In this document: piece by piece, positions 1-12,864 of the stretch
How positions within the stretch are numbered: the first letter of the stretch is position 1
Layout of the letters: each line of letters begins with the position of its first letter
Assembly (NCBI RefSeq): GCF_964340395.1
Contig: NC_135552.1
Span: 25,746,181 to 25,810,180 of the forward strand
Direction of reading: 5' to 3'
DNA length: 64,000 bases
Origin: Glandiceps talaboti
Taxonomy: Eukaryota; Hemichordata; Enteropneusta; Spengelidae
Program-made: the position numbers and the translations under genes
Notes under the pieces: generated by a model
Database searches by the model: none
The model's input: the letters and a program-made list of their open reading frames with translations, nothing else
What the model was told of the DNA's origin: nothing

Positions 1-755
1 TTACTTTATCTGAGGATGCATGTAACCTTTGCCATGAAACATTTGAAAGAGATTTTTTTCACAGGAGACAATGATACGACCCTCACTTTTGTTCAAATGC
101 TACTTCCAAACAGCACTCCTAGTGGTCAAACTATAAAACCTTTTGTCTTTATAACAACAGGGGTATGTCAAGTTCTCATCCTTGGCTCAATGTTTGAAAG
201 ACATTGGACAGTTGATAAAAAAAACTGGTAGGATATGGTTGGATACATATGTAGGAGGCATGATGCAAGCATTGGAAGAAAAGTCAAAATCCATGATGGG
301 TAAAAACTGAATCTTAAAAAATATGTGAAATCAATTTAAATTGATAAACTGGAAGTTACATGTATATGACAACTTGAGAGATGCAGGCAGTATGCATACA
401 GTCAATCACATGACTGTGGTTGTACGTGTTGATAATTTAATATCAAAAGAGTGAATTGGATAACTCACTGAAATGAATTTTTTGAAAATCTACACAAAGT
501 ATGCCAAAAAGTATCTAAATATGGGAGACATTTATGACAAAAAATTGAATGGCAAGATGCTTTTTGAGATGGAGATGGCATGTTTGAGGTGGGAAGTACA
601 GATTTCTGGTCTGTTATCGTTGACTGTTCTTGGTATTTCATGCAGGAACAGAACTACTGTACACACTGATGTTCTTGTATCTGCTGCATCTATTTTGCTT
701 TGTATGTATTTTTTTTAAACTGCTGCTAGGAGGCATATGGTAAAGTCCCTCTTAC
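1..755. other. Intron (partial) downstream of the last visible ERG exon
   Basis: No exon, RNA gene or recognisable repeat is seen. The plus-strand open frame at 16-231 has no recognisable domain and no splice context that I trust. The remaining 3' exons of the channel should lie beyond the window start. Confidence 0.6.
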
Positions 756-1040
756 CATCGGTGGTTGGTTTGTAAGCATAGCTACCTGCTATGGCTTGAA
801 AAGCACCCGATTTATGCCTATCCCGATTCTCAAGCCCCTGAGAATACTGTTGTTTGTTTTCAGCCTGTCGGAGTAATGCTGGCACAGGTGTCACATCACG
901 TCCTGCCATTTCTGGAGAGAATTCCAGTATACCAGTCCCACTCTCCTGTTCTTCACTAGAATCCACACCTAAGCTATGGTTTGCTTCACTATTGGTTCGT
1001 CGCATGGCTTTACTTCTTCTTGCCCGTTTTTCTTTGTCAT
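756..1040 (-). CDS. KCNH2: ERG K+ channel exon: distal C-terminal tail (KCNH2 exon 12 equivalent)
   Basis: The exon reads a basic start (DKEKRARRSKAMRRTNSEAN), then acidic and Ser/Pro-rich sequence (VDSSEEQESG, FSPEMAGRDVTPVPALLRQA), then SGAFQAIAGSYAYKPTTDG. The acceptor (GTAAATAG) is somewhat weak. The donor GTAAGAG after one base of a codon gives phase 1, the same as the human exon 12 end. This segment is poorly conserved across ERGs, so I rely on frame continuity, splice phase and position. If the donor is not used, the frame runs 12 more codons to a TAA at 717-715, giving a shortened C-terminus. The C-terminal coiled-coil exon of ERG was not found below base 755. Confidence 0.85.
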
Positions 1041-1178
1041 CTATTTACAAGACAGGATGATCACGGTACACAAGTACATTGTAAATAAAACTTCATTTTA
1101 ATTATTCACATACATAGTATTACATACCATCCTATTATATTCAGACTGACATAGATATATGTGAATAGACACACACAT

Positions 1179-1237
<59 letters not shown>

Positions 1238-1412
1238 TTATTGAGAAAAAGTCTGTCGGTTTTAAATGACTTGTACATTTGCAAGTTGAATCTTATACAT
1301 TCACATCTTATTTAATATTTACTGCATGGAAGTCTTTTTTTTTAAAGTTTAAATAGCAGCATTCTACCAAGGAATTACTTTGAACGAATTGTAAGTTTTA
1401 TCACATGCTTAC
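1041..1412 (-). other. ERG intron with CA microsatellite
   Basis: Intron between the exon 11 and exon 12 equivalents. It holds a CA-rich microsatellite at about 1169-1235 and nothing else recognised. Confidence 0.85.
1169..1235. repeat. (CA)n microsatellite
   Basis: About 67 bases of alternating A and C with one ATG interruption near the start. Confidence 0.97.
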
Positions 1413-1530
1413 CATTTTCTCTCTTCCTAAAAGTCCCTCTCCTGAAGATAGATTTTTTGGATTTCATTCTTCGTCTCGAAAATGAATATTCATCATCAGG
1501 ATCACTATTAGGGATTGTAGACATCTCCTC
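1413..1530 (-). CDS. KCNH2: ERG K+ channel exon: start of distal C-terminus (KCNH2 exon 11 equivalent)
   Basis: The exon begins EEMSTIPNSDPDDEYSFSRR and continues into a basic run (RMKSKKSIFRRGTFRKREN). This resembles the FSRQRKRKLSFRRRTDK segment of hERG, which carries retention and phosphorylation signals. The acceptor is GTCTACAG and the donor GTAAGC, leaving one base of a codon (phase 1) as in human exon 11. It is 118 bases against 100 in human, longer at the acidic start. Homology rests on position, phase and the conserved FSR...S.FRR pattern. Confidence 0.9.
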
Positions 1531-2307
1531 CTGTAGACAGAAGACAACAAAATATAGGTCAACAATACCATACACCACATTCAACTATCAGAAAAACAAA
1601 AGATTGTATGGTTTGGCCACTAGGAGTGCTGTTCAGCAATTGGACCAGAAGCAAGGGACTTGGTAGTTATTATATAAAGTACTATGGCCTCCTTTGAAGG
1701 AATCATCATTTCCCAGAGTTTCATGACAAAGTTGATTGTGTGCTCAACCAGTCAAAACATTCTACTTACCTTTCTCTCCGATGACACAATTTTAAATAAC
1801 TCTCTGATTTGTTTTAGCCACAGTTTGTTGACTGCAATGTGTCATGTTCTGCCATGTTATTTTAGTCCTCAAGGTTTCCCATTTGTGAGACTTCTTTTAA
1901 AAAATGACTGTAATGTGGGTAACCAAAATACGGCATAATGTACTGTAAAATAGGCTCATTTAATATGTACTCAAAATCGAACCCAGATGTACTATCGCGC
2001 TAGCAGTCAATCTGGGTTCAGTTTGAGAACACGTACCACCATGGACTTGGACTATTCCAGGTTCACCACTGGATAATCAATATGCAATTTCAAATGTCTC
2101 ATTTGAGGCCATCACAAGTTGATGTAATCTAACACCTTCCTAAAGCAGATATATATAATTTTCAACCAAAGTCACTCTACTGAGGTGTGTACAACACATT
2201 TTTTCCAGATAAACTATAGAAAATATAGAGATATATTTGTATATCAAAATCAGTTTGTTAATTAGTTTATCAAATAAACATACGTAATAGTTTGTGTCAA
2301 TACTTAC
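1531..2307 (-). other. ERG intron
   Basis: GT...AG intron between the exon 10 and exon 11 equivalents. Plain AT-rich sequence with no repeat recognised. Confidence 0.85.
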
Positions 2308-2501
2308 ATCTCTGATATCAAAGGTTACTTCTAAGTTACCGGTGAAATGATCTGCAAACTCTGGATACATGTCTAGCACTTCCAGTAAGTCTTCTCTCAA
2401 GATCTTATGCAAATCACAGTATGTCAGTGCCCGTACATTACACTTGGATTTGCCAACTGTGTCATGTTTGCAAAAGTTTTCACCAAAGACATCATCCTTC
2501 C
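2308..2501 (-). CDS. KCNH2: ERG K+ channel exon: second part of CNBH domain with intrinsic ligand (KCNH2 exon 10 equivalent)
   Basis: The exon continues the CNBH domain with DDVFGENF, a divergent loop ([11 protein letters not shown]), then [20 protein letters not shown] and [11 protein letters not shown]. It ends VTFDIRD. In hERG the equivalent FNLRD strand carries the residues that plug the empty nucleotide pocket; Phe and Arg-Asp are kept here, while Asn-Leu is Asp-Ile. Size is 194 bases, the same as human exon 10, with matching phases (two bases in, phase 0 out). The acceptor is CTGTTTGCAG and the donor GTAAGT. The loop has two Cys absent from hERG. Confidence 0.97.
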
Positions 2502-3173
2502 CTGCAAACAGTACGAAGAGTGTACAATGAAACAGAAAGAAAGAAAATAGATTGAAACACTTCACTGAACTGACATCATTTATTGATTTCTAAGACTTGC
2601 CCTACTTATAAAACATTGATATAGATCTTGAATTATTGACCCTGTCTCTTCTTTGAAGACTTCAAATGATGTCTCTTTATAGTGGGCTTACTTAGCTACT
2701 TAACTTTGAAGTCCTGATGATAAAGACTAATAAAAAGAATTGTTTGGTGCCGGTTACACTCAACTTTAGAATAGGTGGGATAGGTAGATTTCTATTTTTA
2801 CTTTATTATATTTTTTTTTCATGTGTATGAGTGTCCAGTTCAGGTTTTCCAAATGGTCTCTGTGTTGTTTATTTCTTCCAATCAGATGTACAGCCATTAC
2901 AGATTGGAAGAACAGTTTTACATTGTCTGATTAAGTTGATGTCAGTTTCCAGCATCCACATTTTATTATTTTTTTCTCAAATATGTAAAAAAAAAAGTTG
3001 AGGGTCAGCAAATTAATCAACAAAACCAAGGCAAATTGTGCACTAGACATTCAGTCTCATACCCTTCACAACTATGACATTCTGGACTAAATGTTCATTT
3101 TGATTACCAGTAATCAATGGATCCATCATTAAAAATATAAAGACTGAAACCCTTCACTGGATTTAACACTTAC
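2502..3173 (-). other. ERG intron carrying a MITE-like copy
   Basis: GT...AG intron that splits the CNBH domain. About half of it is the interspersed element at 2726-3030. Confidence 0.85.
2726..3030 (+). mobile_element. MITE-like interspersed element, copy 1 (3' end degraded)
   Basis: First of four related copies in the window. Shared blocks are GGTTACACTCAACTTTAGAA near the start, a T-rich segment, CAGATGTACAGCCATTACAG in the middle, TTAAGTTGATGTCAGTTTC, and GAGGGTCAGC near the end. The left end (ACTAATAAAAAGAATTGTTTG) matches the inverted terminal sequence of the intact copy at 35984. The right terminus is lost. Non-coding. Confidence 0.8.
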
Positions 3174-3426
3174 CTAATATAGCCATTACTATGTCATCCC
3201 TAAGGATTTCTATAGAACCTCTCGATATGAAATATAATGCAGTTAAAACATCTCCTCTATGGACAAGGGTGTCACCCGGAGGGGCATGAGTGGTTTTGAA
3301 TTTCATGGAGAGTGCTCGAAGACAGCCTGGACTGGCACCTTTGAAAGCTGGACAGTTGTTGAGAAGGTTTCTGTTAAGATGAAGACATATATCTGCCTGT
3401 AGACATTCTGGAAATCCTTTCAGCAC
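3174..3426 (-). CDS. KCNH2: ERG K+ channel exon: first part of cyclic-nucleotide-binding homology domain (KCNH2 exon 9 equivalent)
   Basis: The exon begins [20 protein letters not shown] and continues through the beta-roll: [40 protein letters not shown], and [10 protein letters not shown]. In KCNH channels this fold no longer binds cyclic nucleotides; it contacts the PAS domain and the C-linker for trafficking and gating. Length is 253 bases, identical to human exon 9 (c.2146-2398), entering in phase 0 and leaving after one base of a Gly codon. The acceptor is TTCACCACAG and the donor GTAAGT. No frameshift or stop is seen. Confidence 0.97.
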
Positions 3427-5199
3427 CTGTGGTGAATAAGAATGAGTAAAGGGTCTTATTTGTTTAGGATTTACCAACATGTCTGTGGAAATTGAAGGAC
3501 CTGGTACAATTTATCACCAGGATTAGACGTGATACCTAAAATAGCTGACCTTTATTGTTTTTAGAAAACTCAAATAACGTCTTTAAGTATCTTCCTTTGG
3601 TGTTGAAACCTCAGCAACCAGAGGTAAAAGTGGCAAAATGTATGTGGTTTCATTTTATTTTTACCATAGTTTTAGTGAAAAATCCTCTCAAAAACTGACA
3701 AGATCCAGTGGCAATTCATAACAAACCACTATTGTTGAAAAATTAGTTTGCATGTCTTTTCTTTTAAATGCATAATGATGTTTTGAACTAAGCAAACAAT
3801 CTGTTATCAATTGTCAGTGGTAACTCTCTGACAAATATTATGATCTATCCTATCTTCTCCTTTGTACACAGTAATATTTTTTTGAACATTGTGTTTTTGT
3901 TGATTACACTTTACACCTCACAAAAAACAATGAGTGTACAATGTAATATCTGAATCTATCTTAATATTGATGTCATACAATAGTACAATTGAAATGTTGT
4001 TGTGACACTGCATGTGTATAATATGCTATGATTTATTCAGAGCTTTGGCCTTCAGGACAATGAATGAAAATCATATGAAGACACAAGTGAAGAGGGATCC
4101 AAGGAAAGATAACACATCATAAAAGTTGTACATACAATATTAAACACCTGCCCTGTATCTCCTGCAATAACGTGCATAATATATCAATTTGGCATGATGC
4201 ATAATAAAACTGAGCTGCGCAGTCCTATAACATATCTTTGACGTTATCATCAATTTTTACTTTATAAGGTCTCAGAAAATAAGGCATCTTGGCATGATAC
4301 ATGATAAAATGTATCATTAAGTATATTTTCAAAAGTTGAAATTCTTCATACGTATCTCTTTTTCATAGATTCTATAAAATGTTTCAGACAGATTTTAAGA
4401 TTGAACGCTGTGTAAAACCTATTTTGATAATATAGATTTGTGTCACGTACAAATTGTATATCTCTCATTGGAATATACATGAATCAGAGTATTATGGCAC
4501 TGTGGAAAACATTTAGTATTCTAATCTTTACACATAAAATCTAAATCCCTTCAAACCTTAAATCTCTCTGCCTATTCAATTTGTCTGTTAGAAAAATATA
4601 CTGGAATAACATGCAATCATTATATTTGTGAGGGGTGCAATTATTCTACTTTGTATTATTAACAGCAAATTCAACTGTACTGGATGTGGGGTCAACACAG
4701 GTTATCCCCCATCTTGGCACAAGTAAAAACACATGTACTATTTAAACTTTCAGATCATGTTCTGGCTGAAGATGTTCAATGAAGTGCACTAATATCACTG
4801 ATCTCCTGAGAGTTTTTTTCAATTTGCAACATAATCTATCATATGTTATGCAATGTTAGCAGTCAAACAGGCTCAATGTAGCTTGTACAGAACTATAAAT
4901 GGAAAGCAAGCCTGAAGGTTTACATTGCATAACAATCACAGGTCAATATAGCTAGATAGAATCAATGCTGAACAATCACTGCTCCATGGTAATATGTCAG
5001 AGCATGTGTAAAAGGAACTATAATACAGCCTTGAATTTAACAGTGTCTGTCCATTTGATGGTAACACACAATTATAACGGTATAATTAAGTACCTAATGA
5101 CAAGACAGATTCTACATTAATTGTGTGTAACAGTAAAAGCTCCTACGCCAGACAGCTTCAATGTTATAGACAATCAAGTGTGACTGAATAGTTATTAGT

Positions 5200-6130
5200 C
5201 GTGTGTAAGTCACAGCTCCATACAAACTCAATGGTACCAGTGTGACAATAGTCACAGCTCCATACAATACAGACTCAATATTAGCCATGTGTAACAGTCA
5301 CAGCTCCACTACAATACAGACTTTAATAATGCTACCATTGTGTAACATGCAGTCACAGCTCAACTACAATACAAACTTAATGCCGCCAGTGTGTAACAGT
5401 CACAGCTCCACTACAATACAGACTTTAATAATGCTACCAGTGTGTAACAGTCACAGCTCAACTACAATACAGACTTAATGCCGCCAGTGTGTAACAGTCA
5501 CAGCTCCACTACAAGAGTACACACACACTTAATGTTAACTGTGTGTAACAGTTACATCTCCAATACAATACAGACTTAATGCTACCAGTGTGTAACAGTC
5601 ACAGCTCCAATACAAGAGTATACAGACTAAATGCTAACTGTGTGTAACAGTTACATCTCCAAAACAATACAGACTTAATGCTACCAGTGTGTAACAGTCA
5701 CAGCTCCACTACAAGAGTACACATACTAAATGTTAACTGTGTGTAACAGTTACATCTCCAATACAATACAATACAATACAATACAGACTTAATGCTACCA
5801 GTGTGTAACAGTCACAGTGCCACTACAAGAGTACACATACTAAATGTTAACTGTGTGTAAGTTACATCTCCAATACAATACAATACAATACAATACAATA
5901 CAATACAGACTTAATGCTACCAGTGTGTAACAGTCACAGCTCCACTACAAGAGTACACACACACTTAATGTTAACTGTGTGTAACAGTTACATCTCCAAT
6001 ACAATACAGACTTAATGCTACCAGTGTGTAACAGTCACAGCTCCACTACAAGAGTATACAGACTAAATGTTAACTGTGTGTAACAGTCACAGCTCCATGG
6101 CACTACAATACAGACTGAAGTCTGTTAGCT
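5200..6130. repeat. Minisatellite of alternating roughly 50-bp units
   Basis: Tandem array built from two related units. One contains GTGTGTAACAGTCACAGCTCC and the other GTGTGTAACAGTTACATCTCC. They are joined by ACAATACAGACTTAATGCTACC or by an ACAAGAGTACACA spacer. From about 5500 the two alternate, giving a roughly 100-bp higher-order unit. Some units have expanded ATACA pentamers (near 5760 and 5880). Confidence 0.93.
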
Positions 6131-6206
6131 CTGTGGCCAGACAGACTCAATGTTAAATTAAGTGTACATGTATGCAAAGGATCCATGGCAGGACAGACTC
6201 AATGAT

Positions 6207-6335
6207 AACATTGTGTTGTGTTGTGTTATGTTGTGCTGTGCTGTGTTCTGCTGTGTTGTGTTGTGTTGTGTTGTGATGTGATGTGATGTGATGTGATGTG
6301 ATGTGATGTGATGTGATGTGTTTTGTTGCATTGTG
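6207..6335. repeat. TGTGT/GATGT pentamer microsatellite
   Basis: TTGTG-type pentamers change to a run of about ten GATGT pentamers, then decay. A strand-biased GT-rich tract directly after the minisatellite. Confidence 0.93.
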
Positions 6336-7640
6336 TTGCCATCTAGTGTTGTGTAAGTCAAATTTTATAATTTCATGAATTTGAAATGATAAGGGGTTTA
6401 ATCAAATTGCTCCTAATGCTGGGATGTTTAATATTATTATACAAATAATTTCTAAGTTGCAATATCGTCTCAGACTCTAGTCTTTCTAACTCTGCTACAG
6501 ACATTATTCATCAAGAGAATCATGTATAGTCATCTTGTCTAAATATCTGGTAAGCCATGGCAAGACTCAGTTTACAAGCTATATAATGTCTTGTAGTAGA
6601 TACAAACAAGGTATATAATAATGGTGGTGGTGGTGATGATGAAGGTGTGAAAACACAAGCTGTGTCAAATTCTCTTTAAAACATTTAATGTTCCGTATGT
6701 AACCTCTGTACATAATTCACTGTCGGTCTTCATTTTTCCACATCAATAAGCACTTTCCCTTGGGAGTCTCCCAGTGTTTAATGGACTACACAACTCCATT
6801 TATTGTATGAATTTTGTAAAAGAAATACGTACAGATAGACTTCGTCACAGACCAGTTAACAACTATGTCTGCCTGTATGAGTTTGTCACAACAATTTATT
6901 TTATTATAGCACATTACATTTCTAAGCAGAATCCTAGATTACTAGCTAGGACAGGTGCAATTGATTTGGTATTTCTTTACAGTTCTATTTGTCCATTAAC
7001 CCTCAACTTCTTCTACACATACCTTCTTATTGAACATTTTGCTAGATTCAGTATCAGTTAACAAAAGGTTTTATTTGAACTATGGATGAATGCATTTCAA
7101 ATTAGATGAAATTATGAAATATCCCTTTCTTTGCCTCTGGCAGAGTAGTTTTTGCATTTATTTGAGGTGCATAATGATGTATCTATTTTAATAGTAAATT
7201 TGGACATCGTGGAGTATTAGAAACACTACATGTATAATGTCATGAGGAATATTGTACAGCTAAAAACAAAAGAGTATAAATACCTAGTAATACGAAAAAT
7301 GGGAAAAGTAGCAAGCCTTAGGGCATAATTCTAGCCTTCAAACATCTATCTATGTGAACATCATAAGTGTGGGAAACGAAAAGTATGCATCAAGTGCATA
7401 TGACATGTTGGCTATACTGTAAGGACACATTTTTGTCTGTGGGACCTAAGATAAACAAATTAATACACCAAAGTAGAGTAATTGTTTTGAATGTAAAAGT
7501 GTCACGAACATGACTGTAACTTGCATTATTCACATTACAAGTTGTAGCTTGAATATTACAAATTACAATTTGAGACAAATTTCATTGCTACTAAGGAAAA
7601 GTATATATACTCAAACATTCGAACTTGTTGGTTCTCTTTA

Positions 7641-7898
<258 letters not shown>

Positions 7899-8632
7899 TC
7901 ATTATTCTATCTGAAGGCACTCTAGCAATGGTTTAGTATCTTGGAAATAGAACTTAACTTTCAGGTTATTGACATCCTGGAATTGACATACTTACTATGT
8001 ATGTTCAGAATCTGCAGGTGTAGTAAAAGTGAAATTTGAAATCTGGAAAATACGTAAAATTGGAAATGCCAGAGACAGGTCATCATTTTGTTTCCTCATC
8101 TTGAGAAATAAAATACGATTGAGTGGTTAATTTATTGGTTTTCCTGCCAACCATATACATTCACACTATGCCACTCTAATAAATATACTACCACTATGAT
8201 AACACTGGTTCAGACATTTCATTATTTTAGCTATTAAACTTTTGGAAACACTGTGTATTGGGCCTATATCAAGTACAATTATAATTAAGTTTAGATAAAG
8301 TAATGATTTCATTAAGAAACCTGTATGTAACTGAGATGGGAGAGTGTGAAAATTTGCAGTTTGCCATAGATTTACAGAAAGTGTTAGATATGCTATTTTT
8401 CAAACGGCCTCAGGATACATTTTACTCACTTTAATGAAAACATTACATTTACACAATGTAAACATCTTTTAAAATCAATAGAAAGTACTTCATTTTGTGT
8501 GTAAATAGGTTGTACACATGAAGAATAATGTGCTGTCCTTTCATCAAGCCAAAAGAACTCAAACACAGTAAGGGTACATTAATTTGAATTTTACACACAA
8601 AATGTACTGTACAACATCTCCCTTGTATTTAA

Positions 8633-8786
8633 AGGCCCATGATTAGTTAAATCCAAGGTTTTTGCATTACTGCTTTCCTATCAGTGGATCCATAACAATA
8701 CATTAATTTCAAATACAAACCTTTTCAATAATCGGCCACACAAATATTTTCAAACCTAAGTTTGAATTCAAATTCAAACTGGGCCT
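8633..8786. mobile_element. TTAA-flanked MITE, copy 1
   Basis: A 154-bp element starting AGGCCCA and ending TGGGCCT as terminal inverted repeats, directly flanked on both sides by TTAA. TTAA target duplication with short inverted ends is the hallmark of piggyBac-type insertion. There is no coding capacity. A palindromic AAGTTTGAATTCAAATTCAAACT lies near the right end. Confidence 0.7.
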
Positions 8787-11700
8787 TTAACTACAGTAAG
8801 TGACAATTTACAAAATGATGTGATTCTAAAAAGGCTTGTTACAAATGTAGTTCACTCTTGGTATCTCAGTACTAGTGCATTAAAGATAAAAGCATCAAGG
8901 AAGACCTGGGAGATTAGAATCATGGGATACACGATTTAGGAATGTCCATTGATTATCTAAGCTAATCGTAAAATTTATATAGAACAGTGAATTCCTTTGA
9001 ACAAAATTAAACTTCAGTCTGAATTGCGTCGTAAACATTCAGTTCACCTATCTAATGTTAACTGACAGTTTAATACTACATTTGTACTTATACAACACAG
9101 TTAATTATAACACTTGGTGCATTTAAGAGTCAAAGCAAGAATGAATAGATAGGCAAAGTGTTATCACTTGAGATCTTCTTTGGTACAACTTTGATGTCTT
9201 TGTACTATGTACATGACTAATTAAACAACTTAAACATTTCTGCACACATAATATAGACAATATTTTTATAAAGTATTAAACCTCAGCAGCATTAGTTGCA
9301 ACTGGGACATTTTTTCATCAAATAATCAAAGGTATATTCACTAAAAATTGGCCAATTACTTAAGAAAACCATTGCATCTGATAAATTAGTGGTCAACATT
9401 ATCTGTAGGTATACATGTAGTGTAGTGGCAAATTTAGATAAAGATTCAAATAAAGCAGAAGTTTTAACCAGATTTGGAATTGTCCTTTTATTCAAACTCA
9501 AGTTATGCCATACACAAGTCCATCTGTGTTGAAAAGTTTATCGTACCATATCACTGTAGTTGGGACTGATACTTATTTGTACCATGAACTCAAATTTAAA
9601 TCTTGATTGTCATGTATACAGCTACAGAAATAGGTTAACCACACATAATGCAACATTGTTCATGTTGTATGATATTAGAAGTAAGGTATTGTACCTAACA
9701 AATTACAAAAAACATTCCAGTTGCAGCTAGTGCAGCTTTAATCAAATGATAAATCCCAAATGGGAAGTTATATGATCAAACAAGCATCTTGATTTGTATA
9801 TACATATACCTAACAGCCTTGTCATAGAGTTTACATGATCATATGTAATGTTGAAATCTACACATGCATGTATGATCACATGTATGTACTGCCTACCAGA
9901 TCAAATTACTAGCAAAAGAATAGTCAATGGCGTTGAAGCACAACACAGCTCCATACCTTATGTACAGATTCAAGGTCATGTAATTTTTGTAGGATTTGAT
10001 AATTTGTTATTTTAATAGCCTGGATGGGTTGCTTGGTGTCCATCACTTTTGTTACTTTGAAAAAGATGTTGTTGTTTGGTTGTTGCTATGGGCATAGCCA
10101 TGGTTACTATGTATATTACATACATACACATAGGTAGACACTTTAACCACATCAAAAGCACCACTGAACATTATGTATGTTCAGTTACTAGTTGTGCTAA
10201 TATATAATTTTTTCAGAAGTACGTTTATGTATAGCTCATACAGTAACTACATGCTAAAAGCAAATCATTAATATCAACACAGCACAAGTTTGAAGTTTTT
10301 TATCATTTCTTTCATAGAATGACATCTTATTATTGTGGATATTCTGTTGACCTTTGTTTTGCATAATATAATTGACAGATTTTTTCCCATAATAACAGGC
10401 TTACAAATTTATACCTCAACAAATTGTATAAGTGTGGGTCAATTTAGGAATAAAATACTTTAGGCTATTTTCTAAGGCTTGTTCATATTTATATTAATCT
10501 GTTTATTTGGATATTGATGACCTGCTAACCCTCATATATTTATTGTGAAATTATGTTACCTCTACCTTTTACAGGGTACCTGCAAGTAAAACTTTGTACA
10601 TTGTAAATATTGTAAACTCTACAACATACGATACAGAATGTTCAAATGATATGTTCTGATAAATAGTCAACCTGATTAACAGTTCACATATTAACAGACA
10701 ATTTGCTTTCAACTGATTAATGGATTATCTTGATAACTCAAGATTTGAACTCAGTTGTGCTAAACATTATGACAGTTTTATCTTTGGCTTCCAATCAACC
10801 ACCAGTGCTGTCAGATATCAAATATTTCAACAACTGACAGCCATCTTTATCTTGAAATATAAAGGCTGATTTTACCCCTCAAAAATATTTGGAGTACATT
10901 TATCTGATAGTCGAACTCTACACAATGAATGAAATTAATGGTCCACATCTTTGGTTTTGTCATTATGAAAAGCACAAATGCTTACTTTTATTTCTAGGTC
11001 ACACATGTACCAACTTAAATGGTACACGGCTACCTAATTGACACAGAAATAAAACTGTCTTTTCCACAGCCTGTCATTTACTTTTATTTCTTTTCACCAA
11101 ATGTGACTTTTAATGCTTCAATTCTGACAGTGTTCAACTCTGATATTAAAGTAGTTGTGAATACACCTCATTCATAGCAAGAACCTGCAGTGCAATAGTA
11201 CACTCTCCATGTCACATTTTTTGTACACTTTCATAGGAACTATATAGCAATTCATAACAACTTTGAAAGGATGATGTACATACATGTAGAAATGTCTGTA
11301 TTGTTTCCATCTCAGTTCATCTTTTTATCTATTCAAATGATAAAAACGCTATCAAACAGACTTTAAATGCCTCATTTCGTCAATAGAACTGCTACCATTT
11401 TACAATATAAATGTACATTTTCTTATCAGCTATAGAATTCTTGATCAAATATACTTCCTGTAAATGAATAAAATGCCTTGTCATTTCCTAACTCAGCATA
11501 CTTAGTAGCCGGTAAAAATCTCTATTACATATAAAAATCAGCTGTCTACTATCATACAATCAGTTCTGTCTTAGATGATTGGATTTTGACCCTTCTCACT
11601 TCCTGTTTTTCCATAATCACCTCTTTGTAGACTATGAATGGCAACAGTGGTTTGGGTAGCAGGTGATACAAAACTGTAAGGTCACTGCTCACTCTTAAAG

Positions 11701-12704
11701 TTGTCTAAATTACTCCCAGTGCTTATTGTTTGTGACATGACTGTCATTCAAATGGCAGTGCTCAGATGTCCAAAGCTCTGCTCTAACTTACCTCATTAAA
11801 ATACAGAAAGGGAACAATGAATCTGGGGACTTTATATATTGTTTAAAGAGATATAATAGCTTAAAATATTACACTTTTTTTCTTTTACATTGTGTATAGG
11901 AATCTTCAAGTTCAAATTTGATACTAGTATTTATTGAAGTAGTTAAGCCACAGTTTATCGCTGGAACTTTTGGTATACATAGTACAATACATGTACTTCT
12001 GTTTTAAGATGACTACATATCATGTCTTGTTGTTCTACAGGTTATTAAAGGAAACATTAAGGTCACTGCATACCAACGAACACATATAATTTTGTTGTAA
12101 AAATATTTCAAGTCCTCTTATACATGTACAGGTCAACAGAATATAAATGCATGATAATGAATATGGAAATGACGAAGACAACTATATGTAGGTTAATACC
12201 AAAGGAATAGTATGATTGTGTTTCAGTAACAAGTATGGTATTTTAGAGGACTCAGCATGTCTTGTGTGTCTTCATAATATCAACTAGCAGATATACATGT
12301 TTGTATGCATATGGAGTAAAACAAAAGAAATTACACCAGATGTAATTGTTGAAGTACCAATTAACTATCTTCCTGGGTTCAATTTCATGTCTCTTTAAAA
12401 TAGTTAGAAGACAAATTTATATTGCATACACTTTTATACACAACAATTTTCCAGGATTTGAAAACATCTTCAAAGAATTTATCGCTATGCCAACCATGCT
12501 TTTATTTCTTTGTAAATATGTTATTTAATATTTTTAGACTTTGTTTGTATATCAGTTTGTCCATATTTACATTATTTGTCCACTAACTATTTTTTAACAT
12601 ACAATTGTCTATAATTTAAACTTAATGTTGATAATGATGTTCAACCATCGTAAAACCACCTGGCCTTTCTGCAGCAACAGCAGAACACCCTGGCAACCAT
12701 GCCA

Positions 12705-12864
12705 AGGATTAAATCTCAGGTTGTTGCATATAGTGTTATCTTATCAATGGTGCCATAAGAACAACACATAGGATCATTCTTTTGTTTTGGACCAACCTTT
12801 TCTAAAGCTCTCCTACAAAACTGTTTTTTATGCCTACATTTTAATTCTAATCTGAATTGGGCCT
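12705..12864. mobile_element. Diverged relative of the TTAA MITE
   Basis: Aligns with the 8633 element: TTAAATCTCAGGTTGTTGCAT and TATCAATGGTGCCATAA match TTAAATCCAAGGTTTTTGCAT and TATCAGTGGATCCATAA. It ends with the same TGGGCCT followed by TTAA. The left terminus is not clear. Confidence 0.55.

Noticed and set aside
16-231. Plus-strand 71-codon frame at the window start
   Set aside because: No recognised domain, no splice context that fits, and opposite in strand to the host gene. Treated as chance.
5200-6130. CRISPR-like array
   Set aside because: The repeats are contiguous minisatellite units without unique spacers, in a eukaryotic intron.
6158-6361. His/Thr/Gln-rich minus-strand frame
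   Set aside because: Translation of the TGTGT/GATGT pentamer tract.
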